Source: an uncultured Bacilli bacterium (GTDB lineage Bacteria; Bacillota_I; Bacilli_A; RF39; UBA660). From it: a stretch of DNA of 6,031 nucleotides. The stretch covers positions 1 to 6,031 of the forward strand of contig CANPXY010000069.1 of the NCBI GenBank assembly GCA_947587115.1, given 5' to 3'. The notes beneath the pieces are model-generated. The model did not search any database. It worked only from the letters and a program-made list of their open reading frames with translations, and was not told where the DNA came from. A program made the position numbers and the translations under genes. Positions 1 through 4,814 of the stretch are shown in pieces; position 1 is the stretch's first letter; every line of letters starts with the position of its first letter.

Positions 1-140
1 CTAACGGCTCTTACTTTTGATAGATAAAGAATTTTCGTAGAAGTAACGGATTTTACTTGAGAGCTACCCGCTAACCATTCATGATACTTGGGGAAATTTT
101 CCTCCCCCCGATTGTCTAAGACACCCCACTCATTACTCAT
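1..140 (-). CDS. Unknown phage protein, N-terminal 46 residues only (cut by left edge)
   Basis: An open frame starts with ATG at 140-138 and runs off the left edge without a stop, giving 46 complete codons. The visible protein begins MSNEWGVLDNRGEENFPKYH and continues with WLAGSSQVKSVTSTKILYLS. It starts 11 bases after the stop of the UvsX C-half gene and is preceded by a purine-rich GGGGAAG that could serve as a weak ribosome binding site, so it is probably the next gene of the same transcription unit. No motif identifies a function. It does not resemble an intein C-fragment or the nuclease half of terminase, so it is not the missing TerL partner. In T4 the helicase gene lies close downstream of uvsX, but this N-terminus does not look like gp41 to me. 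An unusual G run (G6 followed by AGG on this strand) lies within it. Confidence 0.6.
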   Translation of the reverse strand, partial: MSNEWGVLDNRGEENFPKYHEWLAGSSQVKSVTSTKILYLSKVRAV

Positions 141-151
141 CAGTCTTCCCC

Positions 152-709
152 TTATTCGGATTTGTCGGTAAATTCTTCAATGGCTTTAGATTTTCCATCA
201 CTTAAAGAGGAATCATCTAAAAGATTTCTATTGGCAATAGCAAAAGTATTTTCTACAAAATCTTTGAATTTTTTATCCTCTAAAATGGGTGTCCAAAACT
301 CTTTACCTAATTCTTTTTGACGATATTTTTTGGAATCTACTTCTCCTGTTGCGAAATTGACCTTTGAGTACCATCCTTGAGCGGGTTTTACTACAAAACC
401 GCCTGCCAAAGCCACTTCCAACAGACCGCTATATTTGTCTACACCTCCTGAAAAACTTACAGAAATCGGTATTCTCGCCTTTTCCCGAACGTATCTGCTT
501 TTCATCGTACTCATATTAAAGGTGTTTCCAACCACTTCACCGTCTTTCTTTTCTGTGGCTTTTGTTACTAATATAATTGTATTGGCGGAATACATTAAAC
601 CCGAATTGTGAGAATACACCCCATTGGATAACGTATACGAGTGACTTCCCTCGACTTCAATGTCATATACCTCTCTTTTTCCCACTTTTTTAATTGACTT
701 TATTTTCAT
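152..709 (-). CDS. uvsX: UvsX recombinase C-terminal half with N-terminal split-intein C-fragment
   Basis: This 185-aa protein has two parts. Residues 1-35 are an intein C-fragment: it contains the block F-like stretch YDIEVEGSHSYTLSNG and ends in the block G signature GVYSHN, followed by Ser36 as the +1 nucleophile. Residues 36-185 are the C-terminal part of a T4 UvsX-type recombinase. They start SGLMYSANTIILVTK (compare T4 UvsX TGPMYSADTVFIIGK, from memory) and include GGVDKYSGLLEVAL and GGFVVKPAQGWYSKV, both strongly UvsX-like. Trans-splicing with the product of 1177-2139 would yield a 369-aa recombinase, close to the 391 aa of T4 UvsX. The first 12 residues carry six Lys/Arg and no acidic residue, which fits electrostatic docking on the acidic intein N-fragment. 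The ATG at 709 follows AGAGGAG with a short 4-base spacer. The SD overlaps the stop of the preceding 142-aa gene, so translation is probably coupled. Confidence 0.93.
   Translation of the reverse strand: MKIKSIKKVGKREVYDIEVEGSHSYTLSNGVYSHNSGLMYSANTIILVTKATEKKDGEVVGNTFNMSTMKSRYVREKARIPISVSFSGGVDKYSGLLEVALAGGFVVKPAQGWYSKVNFATGEVDSKKYRQKELGKEFWTPILEDKKFKDFVENTFAIANRNLLDDSSLSDGKSKAIEEFTDKSE
605..709 (-). other. Split intein C-fragment (IntC, 35 aa) of UvsX
   Basis: Residues 1-35 of the downstream uvsX piece form the C-terminal intein fragment. Visible elements are the block F region with a conserved Asp (VYDIEVEG, then HSYTLSNG) and block G, GVYSHN, with penultimate His and terminal Asn. The first extein residue is Ser. 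A 35-residue IntC with its own Met start is the canonical split position, near where a homing endonuclease sits in contiguous inteins. Its Lys-rich N-terminus contrasts with the acidic tail of the matching IntN. Confidence 0.92.
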
Positions 710-713
710 ACAT

Positions 714-720
714 CTCCTCT
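714..720 (-). promoter_or_regulatory. Ribosome binding site of the UvsX C-half gene
   Basis: AGAGGAG lies 4 bases before the ATG at 709. The spacing is short but the match is strong. It overlaps the TAG stop (721-719) of the preceding gene and supports the intein C-fragment being translated as a separate protein, not reached by readthrough. Confidence 0.75.
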
Positions 721-1147
721 ATTCTTTGACAATATCCTTAACAGACGGGGTAAAATTGACAAAATCATAGCAATTCTTTTCATTAGTAAAATCCGTTAGA
801 CGAATGAAAAAACTGTTAAATCTTTCCGTTTTATCGGGTTTTGTCGTAACAAAAAGATCGTAGATTTTCCCGTCTCCTTTATAGCGATTGCGAATACGAT
901 AACGGATTTTTACTACTCCGTCATCAAAATCTTTCATACCGCCAGTTTCTTTATCCCCAATTCTATTGAGAATTGCCCCCTTAAAAACAATCGCCACTGG
1001 ATTGTCTTTTTCCATATTACGAAAAATCTTCTCAGAAAAATTACTCCAAAGATAGTTGAGAAAATGAGTGTTGAAATTTTCGCAATTTAAAAAATTCAAA
1101 GTTTTTTGAAATTCTTTGAAATCGTCTTTATTCCATTCAAAAATCAT
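719..1147 (-). CDS. Unknown 142-aa protein encoded between the two halves of fractured uvsX
   Basis: The frame is open from 1177, but the ATG at 1147 is the better start because AAAGGAG sits 8 bases upstream of it. The product is 142 aa (MIFEWNKDDFKEFQK at the N-terminus), soluble-looking, rich in Phe, Asn, Lys and Asp. It has a polar central segment, GGMKDFDDGVVKIRYRIRNR, and an acidic/hydrophobic C-terminus ending KDIVKE. It lies exactly between the gene for UvsX-N plus IntN and the gene for IntC plus UvsX-C. In described fractured genes this position is often occupied by a homing endonuclease, for example of the Vsr-like EDxHD type. I see no EDxHD, HNH, GIY-YIG or LAGLIDADG motif here. A very divergent PD-(D/E)xK fold cannot be excluded from the acidic residues around the centre. 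It may be a different type of cargo gene. Function unknown. Confidence 0.82.
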   Translation of the reverse strand: MIFEWNKDDFKEFQKTLNFLNCENFNTHFLNYLWSNFSEKIFRNMEKDNPVAIVFKGAILNRIGDKETGGMKDFDDGVVKIRYRIRNRYKGDGKIYDLFVTTKPDKTERFNSFFIRLTDFTNEKNCYDFVNFTPSVKDIVKE

Positions 1148-1155
1148 TTTCCCAA

Positions 1156-1162
1156 CTCCTTT
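1156..1162 (-). promoter_or_regulatory. Ribosome binding site deciding the start of the 142-aa gene
   Basis: AAAGGAG, 8 bases before the ATG at 1147. The alternative upstream ATG at 1177, which overlaps the uvsX N-half stop as TAATG, has no comparable Shine-Dalgarno sequence, so the start at 1147 is preferred. Confidence 0.75.
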
Positions 1163-1176
1163 TTCGCTTATTTTCA

Positions 1177-2139
1177 TTAATCGGATTTTTCCGATTCTAC
1201 ATCTATTTCAATCCCTTTGTCAATCATTCCTTTAAGAATTTTTGCACTTATCCAATTGCCCCCGTAGAGAAATTTGTGATCCTCACTACAAACTACTCGA
1301 CTGCCATCCTCAAATTCAATTTCCAAACATTCAGGGTGTCCGTCATCTAAAGTATCAGGATTCCAGGTTCTAAGAACTTTTCGAGAACCGTCTTTAGAGA
1401 CTACTTGCTCGTTTTCATGGACTTCTTCAATGGTTCTTACTGTGCCGTTACTCATTTTAATCAAAGAACCTTTTTCCAAACAGCCCCCTGATAAAACAAC
1501 TTTCGGGAACATTCCAAGTTCTTGATATACATGACAGACCATGATCGCAGGAATATCTTTGACATTCAAATGTGGAGTGATCATTCGGGTAAGACTTTTC
1601 AATTGCTTGGCACGAGTCATATCCGCAACAGACTTTTCGTCCAATGTGTCTTGAACCTCTTTCTTAGAGGCAAGATTGCCAATGGAGTCCACAACAATAA
1701 CCACGTGATCTCCTCGCTTAATTTCCTCTAATTGGCTCATGATGTCAAACTTAAGAGCCTCCACATCTGTAACGGGAACATACAAAACTCTTGAAGTATC
1801 AATTCCGATAGCCTCAAAATATTTCTTTGAACTGCCCATCTCGGAATCATAAAAAAGCATAACGGCGTCATCGTATTTGTCAAGATAAGCCTTGGCACAA
1901 ATCAGCGTGAACATGCTTTTGAAAACTGCGGATTGCCCAGCAAAAATTGTTAAACCACTTCCCAAACCGCCGTCCAAAGAACCTGATAAAGCAACGTTTA
2001 ATGCGGGAATATCTGTTTTTGCCAATTCCGAGGTATTGAGAATTGTAGAATTATCCATTGATTCCGCAAATTCACTTTTAGAGGCTTTCTTCAACCTTTC
2101 AAGTAATGGATTAGCTTTTGTCTTAACAGCCTTCGTCAC
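1177..2139 (-). CDS. uvsX: UvsX recombinase N-terminal half fused to split-intein N-fragment
   Basis: This 320-aa product carries the first 219 residues of a T4 UvsX-type strand-exchange recombinase followed by a 101-residue intein N-fragment. In the extein part, residues 68-75 (GQSAVFKS) are the Walker A loop (T4 has GPSKSFKS, from memory), YDSE at 97-100 carries the catalytic Glu, and 146-151 (VVIVVD) is Walker B, followed by SIGNLASKKE and DMTRAKQLKSL, nearly as in T4. The extein stops after SGG in the ssDNA-binding L2 region, so neither half alone should be an active recombinase. UvsX assembles on ssDNA with UvsY and Gp32 for recombination-dependent replication and repair. I chose the GTG at 2139 because AAAGGAG lies 9 bases upstream. 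The frame is open to 2196, but that start has no such site. The start overlaps the preceding 109-aa gene by 17 bases. The stop overlaps a possible ATG as TAATG. Confidence 0.93.
   Translation of the reverse strand: MTKAVKTKANPLLERLKKASKSEFAESMDNSTILNTSELAKTDIPALNVALSGSLDGGLGSGLTIFAGQSAVFKSMFTLICAKAYLDKYDDAVMLFYDSEMGSSKKYFEAIGIDTSRVLYVPVTDVEALKFDIMSQLEEIKRGDHVVIVVDSIGNLASKKEVQDTLDEKSVADMTRAKQLKSLTRMITPHLNVKDIPAIMVCHVYQELGMFPKVVLSGGCLEKGSLIKMSNGTVRTIEEVHENEQVVSKDGSRKVLRTWNPDTLDDGHPECLEIEFEDGSRVVCSEDHKFLYGGNWISAKILKGMIDKGIEIDVESEKSD
1179..1196. repeat. 7-bp inverted repeat with 4-base loop at the end of the uvsX N-half
   Basis: AATCGGA, TTTT, TCCGATT on the plus strand: a perfect 7-bp stem. On the transcript (minus strand) it covers the last codons of the intein N-fragment and touches the TAA stop at 1179-1177. 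It is not followed by a U-run on the minus strand (the next bases are ATGAAAATAA), so it does not look like an intrinsic terminator. It could modulate coupling to the next gene or be chance within coding DNA. Confidence 0.5.
1180..1482 (-). other. Split intein N-fragment (IntN, 101 aa) of UvsX
   Basis: It begins with Cys1 (block A: CLEKGSLIKMSNGTVRTIEE) directly after the UvsX sequence VVLSGG. Block B is GSRVVCSEDHKFL, in which Ser replaces the usual Thr of TxxH but the His is kept. The same CSE(E/D)H form occurs, as I recall, in the fast split intein gp41-1, which also uses Ser at +1. The fragment ends in an acidic tail, KGIEIDVESEKSD, before the TAA stop. Length and split point are canonical for a split mini-intein, with no endonuclease domain. 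Confidence 0.92.
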
Positions 2140-2452
2140 GAACCACGTCTCCTTTATCTGTATTTTTTGCTTGGGTAGTATTTGTGCGAGTCGCACGTCT
2201 TAATTTAATCTCACTTAAAAAATCAAACAATGCGTCTACATCCTCATCGCTTAATGTTGTCCAAATATCGCAATTACGTTTAAACATGTCTCCGCTTCCG
2301 CTATTATACCAAAGCCCTATTTCAACCCTATAGGGATCATGTGGCGGAGTTCTTACTTCAAGCGTTTTATTAAAATAGCGATCTGTGTTAAGCGAGTATG
2401 ACGGCAACCCACTTATCTCTACTCTTGACTTTTCTTTCAGAATATGACTCAT
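2123..2452 (-). CDS. Unknown 109-aa protein, first gene after the early-type promoter
   Basis: ATG at 2452 is preceded by a strong Shine-Dalgarno, AGAGGAG, 9 bases upstream, and the frame starts about 58 bases downstream of the predicted transcription start. The protein is small and soluble-looking. It has a beta-rich N-terminal part (RVEISGLPSYS, TLEVRTPPHDPYRVEIGLWY), then a likely helix (LSDEDVDALFDFLSEIKLRR), and a polar, Thr/Lys/Asp-rich tail. The tail may simply reflect the RBS and start of uvsX encoded in the overlapping frame. I recognise no family. Being the first gene of a unit that also encodes UvsX suggests an early or middle function in DNA metabolism or host takeover, but that is inference from position only. 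Confidence 0.78.
   Translation of the reverse strand: MSHILKEKSRVEISGLPSYSLNTDRYFNKTLEVRTPPHDPYRVEIGLWYNSGSGDMFKRNCDIWTTLSDEDVDALFDFLSEIKLRRATRTNTTQAKNTDKGDVVRDEGC
2149..2155 (-). promoter_or_regulatory. Ribosome binding site deciding the GTG start of uvsX N-half
   Basis: AAAGGAG, 9 bases before the GTG at 2139, inside the 3' end of the 109-aa gene. This places the start of UvsX 19 codons inside the longest open frame and gives an N-terminus, (M)TKAVKTKANPLLERLKKASK, like that of other UvsX proteins. Confidence 0.8.
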
Positions 2453-2461
2453 CTTTAAATG

Positions 2462-2468
2462 CTCCTCT
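2462..2468 (-). promoter_or_regulatory. Ribosome binding site of the 109-aa gene
   Basis: AGAGGAG with a 9-base spacer to the ATG at 2452. It supports this gene as real and as the first gene of the transcript from the promoter at 2517-2546. Confidence 0.8.
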
Positions 2469-2516
2469 AATCAACTGCTTTTAAATCATTGTATAAACAA
2501 AATCAACTTTTAAACA

Positions 2517-2546
2517 ATTATACATTAAAGATAAGAAGTTTGTCAA
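2517..2546 (-). promoter_or_regulatory. Consensus sigma70 promoter (TTGACA, 18 bp, TATAAT)
   Basis: On the minus strand, TTGACA at 2546-2541 and TATAAT at 2522-2517 are exact matches to both bacterial consensus hexamers, separated by 18 bases. Transcription would start near 2510 and read the 109-aa gene, both uvsX pieces and the gene between them. The -35 box begins only 5 bases beyond the stop of the terminase fragment. A strong host-type promoter fits early expression of the recombination genes, in contrast to the upstream lysis and packaging genes that are normally late. I see no T4-type late promoter (TATAAATA) here. Confidence 0.85.
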
Positions 2547-2551
2547 GCCCT

Positions 2552-3457
2552 TTATACGGGTAGCCAATTGTAAAATTTTTCAATAGGTAAAGTGAAAATC
2601 TCTCCTGAGTCATCGTTTCTAACCGTTATCAAGGTGTCTCCAACAACACACTCTATTTCTTGGGCAATTTTCACTTTGTCATATCCCAGTAATTTACATT
2701 GCTCTTCATACCATTCTTGGGTTCTTGCCTCCTGCCACTTGCCCTCGACTCGCACGAAATTGTTTAACCCTTGCTCGGAATTGTGCCAAATTTTGTAAAA
2801 ATGATTCAACCCAAAAGGTGTTGATATAAGAACCAATTTACTTTCTGAAGAACTCGAAAGAGCGGGAAAAGACGAGGCGATAAATTCTTCGGCTAAATCC
2901 TTGTTTAAAAAAGCAAATTCATCTATTATCAAAAGAGCCACGGATCGCCCACGAATAGCACTCGCAGAAGTGGCTTGACACTTGATTTTTGAACCATTTT
3001 CAAACGTGATTGAGCTTTTATTATACTCTTTGACACCCCATTTTAAAAAATCGGGTAACGATTCGTAGGAAAAAACAATTCGGCTCATGATTTCCAAAGA
3101 AGTGGCAAGTTTATTAGCAAGTATCATTACTTCTTTATTAGAATGAAACAAAGCAAACCAAAGACAATAAGCACTTACCACGGTGGTTTTTCCGCTTTGG
3201 CGAAATAGTTTACAAATAGTAAACCGATTGTCTGTGATAGCTTTTATGATTCTATCTTGAAATTCATACGTCTTAAAAGGAATCACCCCTTTGTCAATAT
3301 TGACAATTTTGACAAAATTGTTGATAAAGTATGACGGATCAGTCATACATTTTTGAAAATCCTTGATTTCCTCTAACGTATATTGATGTTGCTCGCCAGC
3401 GACCTTAACAGCCGTATTGCCGTTGTAGCCTTTTTGTTGCTTTTGATTAAATGGCAT
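2552..3457 (-). CDS. terL: Terminase large subunit, N-terminal (ATPase) half with short split-intein N-fragment
   Basis: This is the 5' half of a T4 gp17-like large terminase, the motor that packages and cuts phage DNA. Counting from a possible upstream TTG start at 3475, the Walker A-type motif RQSGKTT is at 92-98, Walker B LLIIDE at 182-186, and the coupling motif STPFGLNHFYKIW at 218-230. All three are typical of T4-type TerL. The extein ends at KIAQEIE (275), a conserved point between the ATPase and nuclease domains. It is followed by 32 intein-like residues starting CVVGDTLITV and a TAA stop. The nuclease domain is absent and not found elsewhere in the window, so activity would need a second gene and trans-splicing. 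ATG at 3457 is preferred as the start, because TTG at 3475 would overlap the o-spanin gene by 11 bases. Neither start has a strong SD. The alternative is a TerL gene broken by rearrangement. Confidence 0.9.
   Translation of the reverse strand: MPFNQKQQKGYNGNTAVKVAGEQHQYTLEEIKDFQKCMTDPSYFINNFVKIVNIDKGVIPFKTYEFQDRIIKAITDNRFTICKLFRQSGKTTVVSAYCLWFALFHSNKEVMILANKLATSLEIMSRIVFSYESLPDFLKWGVKEYNKSSITFENGSKIKCQATSASAIRGRSVALLIIDEFAFLNKDLAEEFIASSFPALSSSSESKLVLISTPFGLNHFYKIWHNSEQGLNNFVRVEGKWQEARTQEWYEEQCKLLGYDKVKIAQEIECVVGDTLITVRNDDSGEIFTLPIEKFYNWLPV
2555..2650 (-). other. Atypically short split-intein N-fragment (32 aa) of TerL
   Basis: It begins CVVGDTLITVRNDD (Cys1 and block A) and ends with IEKFYNWLPV before the stop. 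Block B, with the conserved TxxH, is missing, so the split lies far upstream of the canonical position. From memory it closely resembles the 25-residue N-fragment of the AceL-TerL intein, which starts CVYGDT and ends IEDLYKRLA. That intein is an atypically split one in the same host protein. The partner would be a long IntC of roughly 100 residues or more at the start of a separate TerL-C gene. No such sequence is in this window. Confidence 0.82.
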
Positions 3458-3464
3458 CGCTTTT

Positions 3465-3629
3465 TTACTTGACAAAAGTCTCTAACTCAAGAGGGGGTGT
3501 TAGTAATTCTTGGGGAACTTTCAAAATAAGCTGATCTTTTTTCGCAGGACTTTCTACTTGAGAAGTTGCACAAGAACTCAAAATAAGCACTCCTAATAAA
3601 GAAATCATAAAAACGCCAATACTTTTCAT
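3465..3629 (-). CDS. Outer-membrane spanin lipoprotein (Rz1-like, o-spanin), 54 aa
   Basis: The ATG at 3629 overlaps the stop of the inner-membrane spanin gene as ATGA, the classic arrangement for coupled Rz/Rz1-type genes. The 54-aa product starts MKSIGVFMISLLGVLILSSC: two residues, a Lys, a hydrophobic stretch and a lipobox LSSC with Cys20 as the lipidation site. The mature part is about 35 residues and contains QLILKVPQELLTPPLELE, with the proline-containing PxELLTPP segment typical of Rz1 proteins. It would be exported, lipidated and anchored in the outer membrane, and bind the periplasmic domain of the i-spanin to fuse inner and outer membranes at the last step of lysis. This implies a Gram-negative host. 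A 66-aa frame in another phase (3487-3687) is a shadow of this gene and its neighbour. Confidence 0.87.
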   Translation of the reverse strand: MKSIGVFMISLLGVLILSSCATSQVESPAKKDQLILKVPQELLTPPLELETFVK

Positions 3630-4192
3630 TTTGCCAACTCTTTTTGCTTTTCTTGAAAATCTCTAATGACTTCTTGCAATGACTCAAGTTGCACCTTGTT
3701 TTTCTTACAAATAGTGTAATTTTTCCTAAGTTTATAAACCAATTTGTCTAAAGTATACCCTTTGGCTTTTTCCAATTCTTTTTGACTAAAAGACTTGTCT
3801 AAAGAAATCCCTTTGACAATTCTATCGTGGAAAACCACCACTTCAGGAGGCAACTCACTATTTTTTTCTTTTAAGGTATCGACAATCAAATTAGGGTTGT
3901 ACTTCATTTTTTCAAGTTCTTTATTCAAACTTTCCAATTTTTCCAAGTAATTTTTTTCGAGTTTCCCCACTTCGGTTTCATGACTTTCCTGAATATTGGC
4001 AACGGTATTTTGCCACTTTTGCCTTTCGGCTACTACTGCTTTATTAGTATCAATAACACCTTTATCATAGCCTCTTGAATAGATGGAGTGAGCAGAAAAC
4101 CACACAAAAACAATTACGCCAATAATTGACGCAATCTTAAACCATGAAGTGGAAAACAATTCTTTACAAACTTGCCATACGAGTGAAGTCAT
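3626..4192 (-). CDS. Inner-membrane spanin (Rz-like, i-spanin)
   Basis: The 188-aa product has one N-terminal membrane segment (about residues 18-35, FKIASIIGVIVFVWFSAH), followed by a GYDKG motif common just outside the signal anchor of phage spanins. A long charged, helical, coiled-coil-like region (about 50-115) and a further helical C-terminal part (EKAKGYTLDKLVYKL, VQLESLQEVIRDFQEKQKEL) follow. This is type II membrane topology with a periplasmic coiled coil, as in Rz. It pairs with the overlapping lipoprotein gene directly downstream, and together they disrupt the outer membrane after holin and endolysin have acted. The start is ATG at 4192; the frame also allows a TTG one codon earlier. 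It overlaps the upstream gene by 29 bases. No holin or endolysin is recognised next to it on this strand. Assignment rests on topology and gene arrangement, not sequence identity. Confidence 0.83.
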   Translation of the reverse strand: MTSLVWQVCKELFSTSWFKIASIIGVIVFVWFSAHSIYSRGYDKGVIDTNKAVVAERQKWQNTVANIQESHETEVGKLEKNYLEKLESLNKELEKMKYNPNLIVDTLKEKNSELPPEVVVFHDRIVKGISLDKSFSQKELEKAKGYTLDKLVYKLRKNYTICKKNKVQLESLQEVIRDFQEKQKELAK

Positions 4193-4730
4193 CAATCCAA
4201 CCTAAAAGTTCTTCTTTTTTCTTTCGTCTTACCATATCACCCATCGGATAGGCAACTGTGGCAACTCCTGCCGTGGTGCAATCCTCATCGACAATTTCTT
4301 GGGCTTTTCGGGTGTTTTCCACTAAATTTTGATAATCCATAAAGCTCTTAATAATCATTCGTTCAAACTCTTTGTCACTTTCTATGAGGGTTTCGGAATG
4401 AATTTGACGATATTCGAGTAAATCGGGATTATCAGTTTCTTTCTCTAAACTTTCTTTGATCAAAAACATGGCGGTAACTATATTTTTAAGTTTATTTTCG
4501 CCACCTGGCAATTTGTTGATTATTTTTTTGACATTGATCATTAGCCTATCGAGATAAGTCAAAGTCTTTTTTTGCACGCTCGTTCTTGAAGCTTTCGGGA
4601 CAATGTATTTTCCCTTTTCATCAATGACTCCGCTTTTGTAGGCGGGAAACTCTTTGAACGGAGTGCATAAAATTGTCAATAGTCTTAATGCTATTCCATT
4701 GTCGATAATTGGATGACTTTTATATTTCAC
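4164..4730 (-). CDS. Conserved T4-type phage protein of unknown function
   Basis: This 188-aa, mostly helical, soluble-looking protein starts at a GTG (4730) with only a weak upstream GAG as ribosome binding site. Notable segments are DNGIALRLLTILCTPFKEFP near the N-terminus, the middle LDRLMINVKKIINKLPGG followed by ENKLKNIVTAMFLIKESLE, and a C-terminal TTAGVATVAYPMGDMVRRKK. This layout (an N-terminal IALR-TPF segment, KLPGGE-KL, and a late Gly/Pro-containing segment before a basic stretch) reminds me of hypothetical proteins encoded by marine T4-like phages. I recall no assigned role and cannot confirm the match. It is the first gene of the run leading into the spanins and terminase, so late expression and a structural or assembly role are plausible. 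Its 3' end overlaps the i-spanin gene. Confidence 0.8.
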   Translation of the reverse strand: MKYKSHPIIDNGIALRLLTILCTPFKEFPAYKSGVIDEKGKYIVPKASRTSVQKKTLTYLDRLMINVKKIINKLPGGENKLKNIVTAMFLIKESLEKETDNPDLLEYRQIHSETLIESDKEFERMIIKSFMDYQNLVENTRKAQEIVDEDCTTAGVATVAYPMGDMVRRKKKEELLGWIDDFTRMASL

Positions 4731-4814
4731 TTTTTAACTCGAAAACATGAAAAAAATGACGTTTTTATCTAACTAGTTTATTTCATATAGCCTGATGTTA
4801 GAGAAAACAAAATC
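4731..4814. promoter_or_regulatory. Divergent intergenic region
   Basis: These 84 AT-rich bases separate the minus-strand late cassette from the plus-strand membrane protein gene and must hold signals for both. I see an 8-bp palindrome AACTAGTT (4771-4778). A TATATG/CATATAG-like element around 4784-4790 could be a -10 box in either direction. There is no convincing -35 box and no T4-type late promoter TATAAATA. Phage-specific promoters of unknown sequence are the likeliest explanation. Confidence 0.35.

Noticed and set aside
90..110. G/C-run region with a weak GGGGA/TCCCC pairing
   Set aside because: It has only 5 base pairs, lies inside an apparent coding frame, and has no following T-run. 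It was considered as a terminator after uvsX and dropped.
1..140. Possible TerL C-half or intein C-fragment
   Set aside because: The visible 46 residues show no block F or G intein features and no terminase nuclease similarity.
1522..1731. Plus-strand open frame of 69 codons
   Set aside because: It lies entirely antisense to the well-supported UvsX ATPase region and has no family resemblance or good ribosome binding site.
1892..2203. Plus-strand open frame of 103 codons
   Set aside because: It is antisense to the UvsX N-terminus and the end of the 109-aa gene. Its composition reflects the reverse of real codons.
2592..2798. Plus-strand open frame of 68 codons
   Set aside because: It is antisense to the terL extein and intein junction, with no independent support.
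3292..3321. 14-bp palindrome TGTCAATATTGACA next to a second inverted repeat with TTGACA-like units
   Set aside because: It encodes the NFVKIVNIDKG segment of TerL. The repetition follows from repeated Val/Asn/Ile codons in AT-rich DNA, and it is inside a conserved coding region.
3487..3687. Minus-strand 66-codon frame, Ser/Phe/Arg-rich
   Set aside because: It overlaps both spanin genes in the third phase. The 54-aa lipoprotein frame explains this stretch much better.
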